Assembly: GCA_900541685.1 (NCBI GenBank)
Contig: UQKM01000010.1
Location: forward strand, 1 to 64,000
DNA: 64,000 bases
Direction of reading: 5' to 3'
From: an uncultured Collinsella sp.
GTDB lineage: Bacteria; Actinomycetota; Coriobacteriia; Coriobacteriales; Coriobacteriaceae
The notes below the pieces were generated by a model. The model was not told the origin of the DNA, did not search any database, and was given only the letters and a program-made list of their open reading frames with translations. The position numbers were made by a program, and so were the translations under genes. Of the stretch, positions 1 to 8,660 are shown piece by piece. The first letter of the stretch is position 1. Every line of letters starts with the position of its first letter.

Positions 1-424
1 GAAAAGTGCGAACATAAAAACAGTTTCATCAATATTCTCCTTTATATATAAATTCTTATTTGTTGATCTAAGCTGTGTATACCATACTCTCCAATGAAAG
101 AACGCCCTGATATAGCGAAATATTGCCGTTTTCCTGCGTACGTGCGTACACACTCCACAGGAATTCTAAGGGGCCTGCCCCCTTAGCACACGGACTTTGG
201 AACAAAGTCTAGTGTGTTACGCCTTGCCAGAGGTGTACAGGCTCCCGGTATGCACGTACGAAGCAATTGCCATCAATGCCCCATATAAGTGGCGATCAAG
301 TTCGCATAAAGCGACCTTGATCCCGCAAAACAAAAGGCAGGATACCATCACCACGATGATGCCCTGCCTCTGTTCGTTCCTGTTTACCGTTCCGAGTAGT
401 CCTTCCGCAGAATTTCCGATAAAC
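1..424. other. AT-richer region without a confident gene; two stacked hairpins
   Basis: This stretch is poorer in G+C than its surroundings and holds no reading frame I can identify. Two hairpins sit directly next to each other: CTAAGGGG (166-173) with CCCCTTAG (179-186), and CACACGGACTTTG (187-199) with CAAAGTCTAGTGTG (203-216). A 43-codon minus-strand frame (348 down to 217) starts with a hydrophobic stretch but has only a weak ribosome site, so I do not call it a gene. The hairpins could be a decayed mobile-element end or a terminator pair. Confidence 0.4.
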
Positions 425-474
425 AAAAAACGTACCCGAACCCTTTCTCGTAAAGAATCGGGTTCGAGTACGAA
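425..474 (-). terminator. Rho-independent terminator
   Basis: Read on the minus strand, CGTACTCGAACCC pairs with GGGTTCGGGTACG, one mismatch, across a loop of about 16 bases and is followed by a run of six T. It lies just beyond another terminator (492-530) downstream of the alcohol dehydrogenase gene, so it is either a backup or the end of a lost minus-strand unit. Confidence 0.6.
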
Positions 475-491
475 CTGAATGCTGGAGCAAT

Positions 492-530
492 AAAAAACCA
501 CCACAAAGGCGCCTGTCCCCTTTGTGGCGG
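492..530 (-). terminator. Rho-independent terminator of the alcohol dehydrogenase gene; repeated terminator type
   Basis: On the minus strand a stem of the type CCGCCACAAAGG...CCTTTGTGGTGG encloses GGGACAGGCG and is followed by a T run. It begins 14 bases after the stop codon of the 544-1626 gene. An almost identical terminator, including the GGGGACAGGC loop side, follows the glycosyltransferase gene at 8138-8176. Confidence 0.85.
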
Positions 531-543
531 TTTTGGTCCAGTC

Positions 544-1626
544 CTAGAGCGTGTGGCCGTAAGCGTCGGCAGCCTTGATGGCGGCGGCGAACTTTTCGTC
601 GGTGAAGGGCTCGGGGTTTCCCTGCTTCCACTCGTTGGTGGCGTGCGCGAACTCGCACAGGGCAGGGATGTCGGCCTCGGAAAGGCCGACCTGCTCAAGC
701 GTCACGGGCAGCCCCATCTGCTTGTTAAAGGCGGCGTAGCGCTCAAGGTTCTCGGTATCGCCCGTATAGGCAAACAGCACGAGCACGCCCAGGCTCACGA
801 CCTCGCCGTGCAGGTAGGTTCCCTCGCGCGGAATGCTGCACGTCGCATTGTAGAACGCGTGCGCCACGCTCGAGTTGTAGTAGTAATCGTTTTGGTTGGT
901 CAGGTTCGAGACATAGCCCGTGTTGACCACGATGTCGAGCGCGATCTGCTTGACGGCCTCGCTCGACAGATTCTGGCGCACGTCCTCAAGACCCTGGACG
1001 CCGTAGGTAAACAGCGGCTCGGAGCAGGTGTGGGCGAGTGCCAGGCCAAGACCGGCGGTGTGTTCTAAATTGCCGGCGCTCGTGGCGTACTCGACCTCGG
1101 GCTGCTTGGACAGGGCATCGCCCACGCCGGCCCAGAAGTACTCCGCCGGAGCCTCGGCGATGATCTTGGGGTTGATGAAGATATGCGCCGGACGGTTGGG
1201 GTACGAATAGCCCTCGAGCGAGCCGTCGTCGTTGTAGACAACGGCAATGGCGGTCGCGGCCGAGCAGTTGGAGCAGATCGTCGGTACCGTAAAGACGATC
1301 TTCTTGAGCTCGATGGCCGCCGTCTTGACGGTATCGAGCGCCTTGCCGCCGCCGCATGCGATGAGCACATCGGCCTCTTGGCAAGCGGGGGAGTTTACAA
1401 CCTTGGCGATATTGGTGCGCGTGCTGTTAGTACCGTAGACGCGCGTCTCCAGAATCTCTACGTTGGTGCCGGCCAGCACGGCTTCGATGCCGGGGAGCGC
1501 CGCCGCTAGCGCCCGTTTACCACCGATGATTGCTACCTTGGTCGCTCCGTACTCAGCCAGCGCGCGGGGCAGCTCGTCAAAGCAATCCTCGCCGACGGTA
1601 TAGTCGCTCATTCCAATCGTGCGCAT
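544..1626 (-). CDS. Iron-containing alcohol dehydrogenase / glycerol dehydrogenase-like protein
   Basis: A 360-residue member of the group III (iron-containing) alcohol dehydrogenase superfamily, cytosolic NAD(P)-dependent enzymes that oxidise or reduce alcohols and polyols. The NAD-binding motif GGGKALDT is at residues 92-99. Probable metal ligands are D170, H256 and H273 (in YLHGEV), matching the Asp/His/His pattern of the glycerol dehydrogenase branch. Length is normal for the family. The start at 1626 has GAAGG five bases upstream. It is monocistronic, with its own terminator, and is divergent from the ileS leader. The substrate cannot be read from the sequence. Confidence 0.85.
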   Translation of the reverse strand: MRTIGMSDYTVGEDCFDELPRALAEYGATKVAIIGGKRALAAALPGIEAVLAGTNVEILETRVYGTNSTRTNIAKVVNSPACQEADVLIACGGGKALDTVKTAAIELKKIVFTVPTICSNCSAATAIAVVYNDDGSLEGYSYPNRPAHIFINPKIIAEAPAEYFWAGVGDALSKQPEVEYATSAGNLEHTAGLGLALAHTCSEPLFTYGVQGLEDVRQNLSSEAVKQIALDIVVNTGYVSNLTNQNDYYYNSSVAHAFYNATCSIPREGTYLHGEVVSLGVLVLFAYTGDTENLERYAAFNKQMGLPVTLEQVGLSEADIPALCEFAHATNEWKQGNPEPFTDEKFAAAIKAADAYGHTL

Positions 1627-1767
1627 AGTAGCCTTCTTTCGTTAGATAAAGTGCTTTCAGGTATTTTGCTCCAAGAGAAGGTCTGCGACTGCGAGAAATT
1701 TCTAAAGTATGAAACCGATGTTGAGGGTTTTTTGCCGGCGTTGACCGTGCTACCATACAGCGCATAA

Positions 1768-2070
1768 GCGTTGATGGGGACGAGTAGTCGGCCGTCCGCA
1801 TGCTACAGAGAGCGGGGAGCGCTGAGATCCCGTGCATGCGACCGATGAAAATCACCCCGGAGCTGCGGTCCCAACGGATGTGTCGTGCAGGCTCGTCTTA
1901 GTAGACATCGCCGAGATGGTCGTCGATACAGGCCAGCCGAGTAACGGATGCGAGCGCGCGAATACGCGGGCGAGGGCATCTAAGCTGGGTGGTTAAGCGA
2001 AGAGCTTTTGCGGGCGTGCAGCCCGTTTGCGGCGCTTCGTCCCAGCTTGTAGGGACGGGCGCTTTTTTTG
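1768..2070 (+). promoter_or_regulatory. T-box riboswitch leader of ileS (isoleucine specifier)
   Basis: This leader has the hallmarks of a T-box RNA, which senses uncharged tRNA. The AGAGAG box is at 1807-1812 and the specifier triplet ATC (Ile) at 1827-1829 in the context GAGATC. The antiterminator bulge sequence GGGTGGTT is at 1987-1994. A terminator follows, GCGCTTCGTCCC (2032-2043) pairing with GGGACGGGCGC, then seven T (to 2069). The T in TGGT would pair with discriminator A73, as expected for tRNA-Ile. Low isoleucyl-tRNA charging should therefore turn on ileS, which begins 43 bases later. Confidence 0.9.
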
Positions 2071-2112
2071 GTGCCCAGAGGGCGTGCGCGCCCATGACAT
2101 GAAAGGGGTACC

Positions 2113-4914
2113 GTGGCAAACGAGTACAAGCAGACGATGAATCTGCCCAAGACCGGTTTTCCCATGCGTGCCGGTCTTTCCAAGTCCGAGCCCAAGCGAC
2201 TCAAGGACTGGCAGGACAACAAGGTCTACGAGCAGGTTCTGAAGAAGAACGAGGGTCACAAGAAGTTCGTGCTGCACGACGGCCCTCCGTACGCCAACGG
2301 TCCGATCCACATCGGCCATGCCATGAACAAGATCTCCAAGGACATGATCAACCGTTACTGGATGATGCAGGGCTATGAGGTTCCCTATGTCCCCGGTTGG
2401 GACTGCCACGGTCAGCCGATTGAGCACAAGGTCGAGGAGAAGCTCGGCACCGAGAAGTTCAACCAGACTTCCACGGCCAAGATCCGTGAGCTCTGCAATA
2501 AGTTCGCTGTCGAGAACATCGAGCTGCAGAAGGCCGGCTTCCTTCGTCTGGGCGTGCTCGGCGACTGGGACAACCCCTACCTGACGCTCTATCACCAGCA
2601 TGACGCTGCCGACATCGAGGTCTTTAAGGCCATGTTCGACAAGGGCATGATCTATCGCGGCCACAAGCCGGTTCACTGGTGCAAGCACTGCCACACCGCA
2701 CTCGCCGAGGCCGAGATCGAGTACTCCGACGAGACGAGCCCCTCTATCTTCGTCCGCTTTGAGATGACATCCAAGCCCGCCGGCCTCGAGAACTTCGACG
2801 GCCCGGTCGACTTTATCATCTGGACGACCACGCCGTGGACCATCCCCTCCGACCAGGCCGTTTCCCTTAAGCCCGGCGCCGCCTATGTCGCCGTTGAGCA
2901 CGACGGCCGCGCCGAGGTCATGCTCGAGGACCTTGCTCCCAAGTGCTGCGAGGAGTTTGGCTGGGAGTACACCCCGGTCATGGTCGACGGCAAGCCCTAC
3001 GTGGTTCCCGCCGAGACCTTCCACCACATCCACTACAAGCAGCCGATCTTTGACGGCGTCGAGGGCGTGGCGCTGCTGGCCGATTACGTCGGCGTCGACG
3101 ACGGTACCGGTATCGTCCACAACTCGCCCGGCCATGGCGTCGACGACTACTTTGCCTGCCTCAAGGAGGGCATCACCGACATCTGCATGCCGGTCGATGA
3201 CGACGGCAAGTTCTACACCGGTGAGGAGTTTGGCACCGGCGGCCCCTTCAGCGGTATGGATACCGATGAGGCCAACCCGCACATTATCGAGTTCCTGCGC
3301 GAGCGCGGCACCCTGGTCCTCGAGAAGAAGATCACGCACAGCTATCCGCACTGCTGGCGCTGCAAGCACCCGGTGCTCTTCCGGGCTACCGACCAATGGT
3401 TTGTCTCGATGGACAAGACCGGTTTGCGCGAGCAGGCTGGCAAAGAGGTCCGCGAGAACGTCAAGTGGTATCCGGCCCATGCCGCCAACCGCATTGGCGC
3501 CATGGTCGAGCAGCGTCCCGACTGGTGCATCAGCCGCCAGCGCAACTGGGGCGTGCCAATCCCCAGCTACACCTGCGCCGACTGCGGCGAGAAGGTCATG
3601 AACGACGCCACGCTCGACGCCGTCATCAAGCTCTTCCACGAGAAGGGCTCCGACGCCTGGTTCACCGACGCTCCCGAGAGCTACCTGGGCGAGGCCTGCG
3701 TCTGCCCCAAGTGCGGTGGCCATCACCTCAAGGCCGATAAGGACATTCTTGACGTGTGGTGGGACTCCGGCGTCTCCTGGAAGGCCGTCTGCGAGTACCG
3801 TCCCGAGCTGGAGTACCCGGCGGACGTCTACCTCGAGGGCTCCGACCAGCATCGCGGTTGGTTCCAGAGCTCGCTGCTCACTTCGGTGGGCGCCAACGGC
3901 CATGCTCCTTACAAGGCGGTCGTCTCGCAGGGCTTCACGCTCGATGGCCAGGGCCGCAAGATGTCCAAGTCGCTCGGCAACGTCATCGACCCCAATAAGG
4001 TCTGTGACGAGATGGGCGCCGACATCATCCGCCTGTGGGTTGCCTCCGTCGACACCAGCTCCGACGTTTCCATCGACCACGAGATTCTCGCTCGTACGTC
4101 CGATGCCTACCGTCGTTTCCGCAACACGCTGCGCTTCCTGCTCTCCGAGCTCGAGGGTCAGTTTGAGCCCGAGACCGACGGCGTCGCCTTTGCCGACCTG
4201 CTGCCGCTCGACAAGCTCATGGTTGCCCGCCTGACTCAGGTTCAGGCCGAGGTCGACGACGCTTACTCTTGCTACGAGTTCCCGCGCGCTTACCGTGCGC
4301 TTTATGACTTCGTGGTTACCGAGCTTTCCAACGTGTACCTCGACGCCCTGAAGGACCGTCTGTACTGCGATAAGCCCGGCTCGCTCGAGCGCCGCAGCGC
4401 CCAGACCGTGCTGGCCGAGCTCTTCTCGATGCTCATGCGCGACCTGCAGCCGATCCTGTCCTACACGGTTGACGAGGCCATGGCATATGCGCCCGCTGGC
4501 TGCGTCGATCACCAGAAGTACGCCGCGCTGCTCGATTGGTACAAGTCGCCCATCACGGTCGACGAGGCCAATGAGTTCGAGGGCGTGCTCGAGGCTTCGC
4601 TCGAGCTCCGTAGCGCCGTGACCAAGGCCCTTGAGGATGCCCGTTCTGCCGGCACCTTCACCAAGAGCCAGCAGGTCCGCGTCAAGGCGGTCGTTCCCGC
4701 CGAGATGTACGCGCTGCTGACCGGTGATAAGGCCGTCGACCTGGCCGAGTTCTACATCGTCTCCGATGTTGAGCTGACCCAGGGCGAGGAACTCTCCGTT
4801 GCCATTGAAGCTGCCGAGGGCGAGTGCTGCGACCGTTGCTGGAACTACCGCACCACCGTCGGCGAGTACAACGGCCACGCACATATTTGCAAGCGCTGCG
4901 CGAATGCCCTTTAA
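2113..4914 (+). CDS. ileS: Isoleucyl-tRNA synthetase
   Basis: Class I aminoacyl-tRNA synthetase that charges tRNA-Ile in the cytosol. The 933 residues include the signature HIGH at 66-69, the KMSKS loop at about 616-620, a CP1 editing domain between them and a C-terminal zinc module (CDRCW near the end, paired with CKRC). This is normal length for the bacterial-type enzyme. The GTG start follows GAAAGGGG at the right distance. It is preceded by an isoleucine T-box leader, so transcription should rise when tRNA-Ile is uncharged. A terminator follows, making it monocistronic. Confidence 0.98.
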   Translation: MANEYKQTMNLPKTGFPMRAGLSKSEPKRLKDWQDNKVYEQVLKKNEGHKKFVLHDGPPYANGPIHIGHAMNKISKDMINRYWMMQGYEVPYVPGWDCHGQPIEHKVEEKLGTEKFNQTSTAKIRELCNKFAVENIELQKAGFLRLGVLGDWDNPYLTLYHQHDAADIEVFKAMFDKGMIYRGHKPVHWCKHCHTALAEAEIEYSDETSPSIFVRFEMTSKPAGLENFDGPVDFIIWTTTPWTIPSDQAVSLKPGAAYVAVEHDGRAEVMLEDLAPKCCEEFGWEYTPVMVDGKPYVVPAETFHHIHYKQPIFDGVEGVALLADYVGVDDGTGIVHNSPGHGVDDYFACLKEGITDICMPVDDDGKFYTGEEFGTGGPFSGMDTDEANPHIIEFLRERGTLVLEKKITHSYPHCWRCKHPVLFRATDQWFVSMDKTGLREQAGKEVRENVKWYPAHAANRIGAMVEQRPDWCISRQRNWGVPIPSYTCADCGEKVMNDATLDAVIKLFHEKGSDAWFTDAPESYLGEACVCPKCGGHHLKADKDILDVWWDSGVSWKAVCEYRPELEYPADVYLEGSDQHRGWFQSSLLTSVGANGHAPYKAVVSQGFTLDGQGRKMSKSLGNVIDPNKVCDEMGADIIRLWVASVDTSSDVSIDHEILARTSDAYRRFRNTLRFLLSELEGQFEPETDGVAFADLLPLDKLMVARLTQVQAEVDDAYSCYEFPRAYRALYDFVVTELSNVYLDALKDRLYCDKPGSLERRSAQTVLAELFSMLMRDLQPILSYTVDEAMAYAPAGCVDHQKYAALLDWYKSPITVDEANEFEGVLEASLELRSAVTKALEDARSAGTFTKSQQVRVKAVVPAEMYALLTGDKAVDLAEFYIVSDVELTQGEELSVAIEAAEGECCDRCWNYRTTVGEYNGHAHICKRCANAL

Positions 4915-4984
4915 GGCACGGTAACTCGGCATTTTAGTTATAGGGAGAATTTAGGCGCCTTCGGCCCATTTGCTCCGCTGAAGA

Positions 4985-5022
4985 AAAGCGACATTCCGTT
5001 ATCCGGAATGCCGCTTTCTTTT
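4985..5022 (+). terminator. Rho-independent terminator after ileS
   Basis: AAAGCGACATTCCG pairs with CGGAATGCCGCTTT around a short loop and is followed by TTTCTTTT, 70 bases after the ileS stop codon. Confidence 0.85.
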
Positions 5023-5134
5023 ATGCTGGTTATTTATCTGACGTTAGCGAATGTGTCGTGCGCTCTGCGTGTGGCAATATAAGATGGTTATCTGCGTTAA
5101 ATGGAATTTGATTATCTGAGGGTAGGGGATTTCT

Positions 5135-5734
5135 TTGGGTCGTGGTGCGGATATGACGCCGCCTTTGCGTTGGCGGTTGGGTGTTGCTGGTGGGGTGGCG
5201 CTGGTTGTGCTGCTTGTTGACCAGCTGACTAAGCTCGCGGTTCGTGCCGTGGGCGACGCCTTGCATGTGACCGTCATCCCCGGTGTTATCGACTTTATGT
5301 TTGTCCGCAATATCGGTGCTGCCTTTAGCATGGGCGAGGGGCATGGCATCGCGTTTGCCGTGCTGGCGTTGGCGGTCATTATCGCTATTGCCGTGTACCT
5401 CGTTCGTGCACCCCAGCTCGCCCATCTTGAGGTTGTGGGCATGGCGATGGTTGCGGGCGGTGCTATCGGCAACGCTATCGATCGTTTGGCCTTTGGCTTC
5501 GTGACCGATTTTATTGCCACCACCTTCATCGACTTCCCCGTCTTCAATGTGGCCGATATCGGCATTACGGTCGGTGTGGTGCTGGCGCTCTTCGGTTACA
5601 TGTTCTTGAGCCCCGCGGCTCGTGAGGTCGATGCGACCGCCGAGCTTAACGCCCGTGACGAGGCCCGCGCCAAGCGCAAGGCTAAACAACGTGGGGAGCG
5701 TGCCCGCAAGATTCGCGAAAGGACTGAGCGCTAA
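5135..5734 (+). CDS. lspA: Lipoprotein signal peptidase (signal peptidase II)
   Basis: Integral membrane aspartyl protease that removes the signal peptide from diacylated prolipoproteins. Four hydrophobic segments are visible. The two catalytic aspartates are in IGNAIDRL and in FNVADIGI, the conserved LspA motifs. The protein has a basic C-terminal tail of about 40 residues rich in Arg, Lys and Glu that is longer than in most LspA. The start is uncertain: TTG 5135 has a GGTAGGGG site upstream, while ATG 5153 is also possible. The stop codon overlaps the start of rluD (TAATG), the usual lspA-rluD pair. Confidence 0.93.
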   Translation: MGRGADMTPPLRWRLGVAGGVALVVLLVDQLTKLAVRAVGDALHVTVIPGVIDFMFVRNIGAAFSMGEGHGIAFAVLALAVIIAIAVYLVRAPQLAHLEVVGMAMVAGGAIGNAIDRLAFGFVTDFIATTFIDFPVFNVADIGITVGVVLALFGYMFLSPAAREVDATAELNARDEARAKRKAKQRGERARKIRERTER

Positions 5735-6747
5735 TGGCCGACATCCATATCCTTGTTGCCGACGATGCCGCTGGTCAGCGTCTTGACGCCTATCTGGGCG
5801 CCAATGACGGCTGCCCTACGCGCTCTGCCTGCGCACATCTGATTGAGGGTGGGGTCGTAGTGGTCAATGGCGAGACCTGCCTGTCCAAAAAGTACGCCGT
5901 GCGAGCCGGTGACCGTATTTCGGTTGATTTGCCCGAACCGCACGATCCCACCGACGTGATTCCCGAGGCCATCCCGCTCGACATTCGCTATGAGGACGAC
6001 TACCTCATCGTGCTCTCCAAGCAGCGCGGCCTGGTGTGCCATCCTGCGCATGGTCATGAGAGCGGTACGCTCGCGAATGCGCTGGTCTATCACTGCGGTA
6101 TCGACCATCTGGGCACCGTGCAGGGCGAGGACCGCCCCGGTATCGTACATCGTTTGGATCGCGATACCTCGGGTCTTATGCTTGCGGCAAAGGACGACGA
6201 TACCCAGCGCGCGCTCCAAAATCTTATCCGTACGCGCACGCTCGACCGCCGCTACATTACGCTCGTTCACGGTCATATCGCCATGGATGAGGGCACCATT
6301 AACACCGGCATTGCCCGTTCTACACGTGACCGTGTCAAGATGGCGGTTTCCGATGATCCTTTTGCACGCCAGGCCATCACGACCTTTAAGGTCCTTGAGC
6401 GCTTTGATTCTACGCGCTTTGATGACGGCTACACACTCGTTGAGTGTCACCTGTTTACCGGTCGCACGCATCAGATTCGCGTGCACATGCGCCATATCAA
6501 CCACGCCTGCGTGGGCGATCCGCTCTACGGTAAGTGCGATGCGCGTGCCGATCAGGGTCTGACCAGGCAATTCCTCCATTCCTGGCGCGTGGCGTTCGAT
6601 CATCCCGTGACGGGAGAGCGCATTGAGTGCCGCGACGAGCTGCCGTGGGATCTCGCCGCCGTCCTCGACGACTTAGCCCCGCGTTCGCTTGGCCGCACTG
6701 CTGCCGGCGACGAAATCGTACCGCAGCTCGGCCTGCTCGAAGCCTAG
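5734..6747 (+). CDS. rluD: RluD-family 23S rRNA pseudouridine synthase
   Basis: RluA/RluD-type pseudouridine synthase of 337 residues. An N-terminal S4-like RNA-binding domain (about residues 10-75) is followed by the catalytic domain with the motif HRLDRDTSG at about 139-147, whose second Asp-type position (in RLDRD) is the catalytic residue. The later motif GRTHQIRVH is also intact. It overlaps the lspA stop by one base and is presumably translationally coupled. The exact target uridines are not predictable from sequence. The label RluD rests on the family and the lspA context. Confidence 0.9.
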   Translation: MADIHILVADDAAGQRLDAYLGANDGCPTRSACAHLIEGGVVVVNGETCLSKKYAVRAGDRISVDLPEPHDPTDVIPEAIPLDIRYEDDYLIVLSKQRGLVCHPAHGHESGTLANALVYHCGIDHLGTVQGEDRPGIVHRLDRDTSGLMLAAKDDDTQRALQNLIRTRTLDRRYITLVHGHIAMDEGTINTGIARSTRDRVKMAVSDDPFARQAITTFKVLERFDSTRFDDGYTLVECHLFTGRTHQIRVHMRHINHACVGDPLYGKCDARADQGLTRQFLHSWRVAFDHPVTGERIECRDELPWDLAAVLDDLAPRSLGRTAAGDEIVPQLGLLEA

Positions 6748-6829
6748 CCAGTATTAGGTGGTTTCTTGAACTCGGTAAGCCTGCGGTAAGATATACGGTT
6801 GTTTACGTAACACGTTCCTGGGAGCCTGC

Positions 6830-8125
6830 ATGCTCGCCTTTTTACAAACCAACACACCCATCGTGATCTTCAACCAGATTGTCGTCACGCTGCTCACGGT
6901 CTGCTTCTTGTACCAGGTGGTCTTCTTTGTCATCGGTGCTCTCCGCGGCGAGGTCGCGCCTCCCAAGGCCAAAAAACTCCACCGGTATGCCTTCTTTATT
7001 GCAGCACACAACGAGGAGGCCGTTATCGCCAACCTCGTTCGCTCCATCAAGGACCAGGATTATCCGTCCGAGCTCATCGAGGTCTTCGTGGTCGCCGATG
7101 CCTGCACCGATAACACCGCGCAGCTCGCGCGCGAGGCGGGCGCTGTCGTGTACGAGCGAAACGACCTGGCCCGTAAAGGCAAGAGCTGGGTCATGGACTT
7201 TGGTTTTGACCGCATTCTTAACGAGTATCCCGATACCTTTGAGGGCTTCTTTATCTTCGATGCCGACAACGTTATCTCCCGCGATTACGTCTCCAAGATG
7301 AATGACGCCTTTGACCAGGGCTTCCATGTGGTCACAAGCTACCGCAACTCCAAGAACTTTGGCAGCTCGTGGATCTCGGCAGCGAATGCCACTTGGTATC
7401 TGCGCGAGGCGCGTTTTCTCAACAACGCGCGCAACATCTGCAAGACGTCCTGCGCCGTATCGGGTTCGGGCTACCTTATCTCGGCTAGCGTTATTGAGGG
7501 CATGCACGGCTGGCAGTTCCATACGCTGACCGAGGATATTCAGTTCACCACGTTCTGCGCTATTCACGGCATTCGTATTGGCTATGCGCCGGCGGAGTTC
7601 TTTGACGAGCAGCCTGTGACGTTTAAGGCGTCCTGGAAGCAGCGTATGCGCTGGACCAAGGGCTTCTACCAGGTGTTCTTTACCTACGGTAAGCATCTGG
7701 TCAAGTCGACCTTCCGCTATCATCGTTTTGCCGCCTACGACATGTTTATGACGATTGCCCCTGGTATGCTGTTATCGCTGATTTCGATGCTCGCCAACGC
7801 CACGTTCCTGATCGTCGGTGGTCTTTCGCATGGCTTTTTGGCTACCGAGGTTGAGATGCAGGCTTGTGCCGCCTCGCTCATTATGACCTTCGCGATGATG
7901 TATCAGACCTTCTTTATCCTGGCGCTACTTACGACCATCTTCGAGTACAAGCACATTCATTGTGCGCAAAAGTGGCGCCTGGTGACCAACCTGTTTACCT
8001 TCCCGATCTTTATGTTCAGCTATATCCCCATCACGGTGGCTGCGTTGTTCCTGAAGGTCGACTGGGTCCCGACGCAGCATGCCGTCAGCGTTACCCTCGA
8101 CGAGGTCATGCAGGGCGCTAAATAA
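6830..8125 (+). CDS. Membrane glycosyltransferase, family 2
   Basis: A 431-residue processive-type GT2 enzyme. One N-terminal transmembrane segment (about residues 12-38) precedes a GT-A domain with AAHNEE, the metal/nucleotide-binding DAD in FIFDADN (about 143-149), TEDIQ and the QxxRW motif (QRMRW, about 270). At least three transmembrane segments follow. This layout fits synthases that polymerise or export a cell-surface polysaccharide at the cytoplasmic membrane. The donor sugar and product are unknown. It stands alone, with a terminator 12 bases after its stop. Confidence 0.88.
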   Translation: MLAFLQTNTPIVIFNQIVVTLLTVCFLYQVVFFVIGALRGEVAPPKAKKLHRYAFFIAAHNEEAVIANLVRSIKDQDYPSELIEVFVVADACTDNTAQLAREAGAVVYERNDLARKGKSWVMDFGFDRILNEYPDTFEGFFIFDADNVISRDYVSKMNDAFDQGFHVVTSYRNSKNFGSSWISAANATWYLREARFLNNARNICKTSCAVSGSGYLISASVIEGMHGWQFHTLTEDIQFTTFCAIHGIRIGYAPAEFFDEQPVTFKASWKQRMRWTKGFYQVFFTYGKHLVKSTFRYHRFAAYDMFMTIAPGMLLSLISMLANATFLIVGGLSHGFLATEVEMQACAASLIMTFAMMYQTFFILALLTTIFEYKHIHCAQKWRLVTNLFTFPIFMFSYIPITVAALFLKVDWVPTQHAVSVTLDEVMQGAK

Positions 8126-8137
8126 CCACCACCAAAA

Positions 8138-8176
8138 CCACCACGAAGGGGACAGGCACCTCTGTGGTGGTTTTTG
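8138..8176 (+). terminator. Rho-independent terminator; second copy of repeated terminator type
   Basis: CCACCACGAAGG pairs with CCTCTGTGGTGG around GGACAGGCA and is followed by TTTTTG. It closely matches the terminator at 492-530 when both are read in the direction of transcription, including the loop. Confidence 0.85.
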
Positions 8177-8206
8177 CTTTTGAGAGACTGCCCCGGGAGG
8201 TGTTCA

Positions 8207-8629
8207 ATGGTCTATATTCCCTTTTGGATCTGCGCCTTTGCCGGTGCGGTGATTGATGTCCGTGAACGGCGGTTTCCCAACGCGCTTGCCGCCGCATGCG
8301 CCGTGGCGGCGTTTGCAGGCGTTTGGCTGGACAGGGGCTTGAACACGGCGCTTGACCACGCCGGTCCTGCCGTTATCGTGTACCTTTCCCTTGTGCTCAC
8401 TGAGTCGCTCTGGCGTCGTGCTCGCCAAGCCTCCGGCATCGGCATGGGGGATGCCAAGGCGCTCTTCGCGCTTTGCACGTTCGACCCTCTGGGGGGCATC
8501 GTGGCATTTGCCGTCGCGCTCCTGGTCCTGGCCCTCTCCTGCCTCTTCACAAAATCGCGCTCCCTGCCATTGCTCCCGTTTTTGGTGCCGATATTTGCCA
8601 TAATCGAGGTCGTGGGCTGCACATTGTAA
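8207..8629 (+). CDS. A24-family prepilin peptidase-like protein (TadV/CpaA type)
   Basis: A 140-residue polytopic membrane protein with the two aspartates of GxGD aspartic peptidases: one in AVIDVRERRFPN near the N-terminus and one in GIGMGDAKAL. The length fits the short TadV/CpaA class, which lacks the N-terminal methylase domain and cleaves type IV or Flp prepilin leaders. The start at 8207 has GGGAGG six bases upstream. No pilin or assembly gene lies in the window, so its substrates must be encoded elsewhere. Confidence 0.82.
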   Translation: MVYIPFWICAFAGAVIDVRERRFPNALAAACAVAAFAGVWLDRGLNTALDHAGPAVIVYLSLVLTESLWRRARQASGIGMGDAKALFALCTFDPLGGIVAFAVALLVLALSCLFTKSRSLPLLPFLVPIFAIIEVVGCTL

Positions 8630-8660
8630 CCGATTGCGCATCCTTTTTAAGGAGCATGCC

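Noticed and set aside
1993..4932. A 979-codon open frame on the minus strand opposite ileS
   Set aside because: It is the shadow of ileS codon bias; the translation is low in complexity for a real protein, has no recognisable motif, and ileS itself is unmistakable. Similar long frames opposite alaS, ptsI and fruA were rejected for the same reason.
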